A stretch of 17,232 nucleotides of DNA from positions 1 to 17,232 of the forward strand of contig CBDCFC010000007.1 in the NCBI GenBank assembly GCA_965215945.1, read 5' to 3'. A program made the position numbers and the translations under genes. This DNA comes from JAHEKD01 sp965215945 (lineage in GTDB: Bacteria; Pseudomonadota; Gammaproteobacteria; Arenicellales; JAHEKD01). The notes under the pieces were generated by a model that saw only the letters and a list, made by a program, of their open reading frames with translations, made no database searches and had not been told where the DNA came from. Below, one piece after another: positions 15,297 through 17,232 of the stretch. The number at the start of each line of letters is the position of its first letter. Within the stretch, counting starts at the first letter, position 1.

Positions 15297-16562
15297 TTAA
15301 TGCCCCCCCTTGATATACGTTACTCGATCCGGTTCCGGCTTGGTGGGATCCAGCTTTGAATAAATCGGCATTAGGATGAAAAACAGAAAGTATATCCAGG
15401 TGCAAATCTGAGCCCAAACTGTGTTAGTAAACCAGAAAATATCAGTGTCGGCCGGTGCTTTAAATCCAAGAAAAGCCAAAACGAAAAAGGCGATGATGAA
15501 CAGCGTTAATGCCGTTTTATAAATCCAGCCTTTGTAGCGAATCGATTTGACCGGTGAGCGATCCAGCCATGGTAATAAAAAGATAACCACTATGGCCATG
15601 GCCATACCGATCACACCCCATAGTTTTGCACCACCTGGTAACCAGTCAGCAGTAAAGGCCCGCAGCACTGAATAAAACGGTGTGAAATACCACAAAGGCA
15701 CAATATGCGGCGGTGTTTGCAGAGAATTGGCAGGCGTAAAGTTATCCTTTTCCAGGAAAATACCAAAAAATGTTGGCGCAAAGAAAACAATGCCTAAGAA
15801 AATTATCATGAAAACAATCACACCAACAATATCCTTAACGGTGTAATAAGGATGAAATGGAATTCCATCAAGCGGAATACCATTTTCATCTTTATTCTTT
15901 TTGATTTCAATGCCATCCGGATTATTTGAGCCAACTTGATGTAACGCAACGATATGAAGGAAGACCAGCACAACCAATATCAAAGGCATCATGATGACAT
16001 GGAATGCGAAAAATCGATTCAAGGTAGCATCCGAGATTACAAAATCCCCGCGAATCCATTCAGTCAAGCCTTCACCGATAACGGGAATTGCACTAAATAA
16101 TGAGATAATAACCTGTGCACCCCAGAAAGACATATTACCCCAGGGTAACAAATAGCCCATAAAGGCTTCCGCCATCAGAGCTACAAAAATCACACAGCCG
16201 ATTATCCAGACCAACTCACGTGGCCCGCGATAAGAACCATAAAGCAGGCCGCGGAACATATGTAAATACACCACCACAAAGAACATAGAAGCACCAATGG
16301 CATGTAAATAACGCATCAACCACCCCCAAGGTACGTCACGCATGATGTATTCAACCGAGGCAAACGCCAGATTAGCGTCAGGCTTGTAATGCATGGTCAG
16401 AAAAATGCCGGTTACAATTTGTAGAACCAAAACCAGCATGGCCAGTGAGCCAAAGTAATACCAGAAATTAAAATTCTTGGGCGCGTAATATTTCGATAAG
16501 TGCTCTTCCCAGACTTTGGTTAGTGGAAAGCGTTCATCCATCCACTCCATAAATGCTTTCAT
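15297..16562 (-). CDS. petB: Cytochrome b of the bc1 complex
   Basis: A 421-residue integral membrane subunit carrying haems bL and bH and both quinone sites. Expected haem ligands are His87 and His101 (YLHAIGAS, YLHMFRG) and His188 and His203 (FAFHVIMMP, FLHIVALH). The Qo-site motif usually written PEWY reads PLWY at 289-292, so the acidic residue is a leucine. The two helix-D histidines have 14 residues between them, one more than the 13 between the helix-B pair. Eight or so membrane helices are visible, and the last ends near IYSKLDPTKPEPDRV. The ATG directly abuts the petA stop, so translation is likely coupled. The frame is intact. Confidence 0.96.
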   Translation of the reverse strand: MKAFMEWMDERFPLTKVWEEHLSKYYAPKNFNFWYYFGSLAMLVLVLQIVTGIFLTMHYKPDANLAFASVEYIMRDVPWGWLMRYLHAIGASMFFVVVYLHMFRGLLYGSYRGPRELVWIIGCVIFVALMAEAFMGYLLPWGNMSFWGAQVIISLFSAIPVIGEGLTEWIRGDFVISDATLNRFFAFHVIMMPLILVVLVFLHIVALHQVGSNNPDGIEIKKNKDENGIPLDGIPFHPYYTVKDIVGVIVFMIIFLGIVFFAPTFFGIFLEKDNFTPANSLQTPPHIVPLWYFTPFYSVLRAFTADWLPGGAKLWGVIGMAMAIVVIFLLPWLDRSPVKSIRYKGWIYKTALTLFIIAFFVLAFLGFKAPADTDIFWFTNTVWAQICTWIYFLFFILMPIYSKLDPTKPEPDRVTYIKGGH

Positions 16563-17171
16563 TTACGCCACCTCCTCTGGATCAACGCCGACCAGGATAC
16601 GGTTATCATCCAGATAGCTGTAAGGTGGAATAATCATGTTTTGCTGAGCGGGAACTCCACTGTAAACCCGGCCAGCCAAATCAAATTTAGAGCCATGGCA
16701 TGGACAATAAAAACCACCCTGCCAATCGTCACCCAAACCTGAGGCTGCTCCAACTACGAAATTATTCACTGGCGCACAACCCAGATGAGTACAAAGCCCA
16801 ACCATTACCAACAAATCAGGCTTTAATGAGCGAAACTCATTTTGTGCATACTCAGGCTGCTGTGGATCAGCAGAATCGGGATCTTTGAGTTCAGGGGTTA
16901 CCTTATTTAATCCCTGCTCCATCTCTTTAGTTCGATTGAGGATAAAAACTGGTTTGCCGCGCCATTCCACCCTTACCATTTGTCCCGGCTCAAGCTTACT
17001 GATGTCCACCTCAACGGGTGCACCTGCCGCTTTTGCACGCTCACTCGGCGACATGCTTGCCACAAATGGTACCGCCGCCGCCGCAACGCCCACTGCACCT
17101 ACAGCAGAGCTGGTCATTGTTATAAAACGGCGCCGTTTTACATCGACTCCGTTTTCGTTCATATCGCTCAT
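16563..17171 (-). CDS. petA: Rieske iron-sulfur subunit of the bc1 complex
   Basis: A 202-residue [2Fe-2S] protein that takes electrons from ubiquinol and moves between cytochromes b and c1. The N-terminus carries a twin-arginine-type signal (KRRRFITM at 12-19) and a hydrophobic anchor at about 21-40, which is kept as a membrane helix in this family. The cluster-binding boxes are CTHLGC (127-132) and CPCHGS (156-161). The insert between about 80 and 118 is typical of proteobacterial ubiquinol reductases. It is the first gene of petABC, and AGAGGA lies 6 nt before the ATG. The 61 bp upstream to the window end show no promoter I can defend. Confidence 0.96.
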   Translation of the reverse strand: MSDMNENGVDVKRRRFITMTSSAVGAVGVAAAAVPFVASMSPSERAKAAGAPVEVDISKLEPGQMVRVEWRGKPVFILNRTKEMEQGLNKVTPELKDPDSADPQQPEYAQNEFRSLKPDLLVMVGLCTHLGCAPVNNFVVGAASGLGDDWQGGFYCPCHGSKFDLAGRVYSGVPAQQNMIIPPYSYLDDNRILVGVDPEEVA

Positions 17172-17232
17172 GCGTCTTCCTCTAAATCGAAGTTAATCTG
17201 ATTAAGTCTCATCCTTTAAGGGGAGCAAAACT

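Noticed and set aside
14734..15417. cytochrome c1 starting at 15417 with a long N-terminus
   Set aside because: The extra residues overlap petB out of frame; the ATG at 15294 gives a proper signal peptide and a 2-nt gap after petB.

Overview
The window reads as chromosomal DNA of a gammaproteobacterium of moderate, slightly AT-rich composition. The gene set points there: an E. coli-type murB, the DUF2868/DUF3482 pair, an AsmA-family protein, ttcA, rarD, hslVU, and petABC followed directly by sspA-sspB, an order typical of Gammaproteobacteria. No tRNA, rRNA, CRISPR array, phage gene or full-length transposase is visible, and I cannot name the genus.

Layout. 1-763 (-): 5' part of murB, cut by the window edge. 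774-1029: copy 1 of a short inverted-repeat element. 1115-3978 (+): a two-gene operon of a membrane protein (DUF2868) and a GTPase (DUF3482). 3975-4296 (-): a small frameshifted membrane-protein gene whose stop overlaps the GTPase stop. 4299-4623: element copy 2. 4624-7866 (-): a 1080-residue AsmA-family protein. 7939-8817 (+): ttcA. 8827-8933: a different hairpin-rich repeat. 8937-9723 (-): nadE. 9894-11151 (+): rarD and a SnoaL-like gene. 11151-11189: a bidirectional terminator. 11199-13091 (-): hslV-hslU. 13160-14488 (-): sspA, element copy 3, sspB. 14560-17171 (-): petA-petB-petC, the three subunits of the cytochrome bc1 complex.

Two patterns stand out. First, the three element copies (248, 317 and 239 bp inside the target-site copies) share about 20-bp terminal inverted repeats next to CTAG. 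Their interiors are mosaics, yet every copy keeps one reading frame end to end. All three lie in the same orientation, and that frame stops 2-10 nt before the start codon of the next gene on the same strand (murB, the small membrane gene, sspB). They look like non-autonomous transposable elements that act, or could act, as gene leaders.

Second, every gene between about 8.9 and 14.8 kb (nadE, rarD, SnoaL-like, hslU, hslV, sspB, sspA, petC) carries one to three single-base frame disruptions. Most are one extra base in a homopolymer run. Correcting them gives every gene a family-typical length and C-terminus. Genes on both sides are intact apart from one similar event at 4.2 kb. A stretch of poor sequence is the simplest explanation; genome decay or homopolymer slippage is less likely but testable.

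Functionally the window is housekeeping: peptidoglycan precursor synthesis (murB), tRNA thiolation (ttcA), NAD synthesis (nadE), ATP-dependent proteolysis (hslVU, and sspB as ClpXP adaptor), stringent starvation response (sspA), respiration (petABC) and envelope maintenance (asmA).
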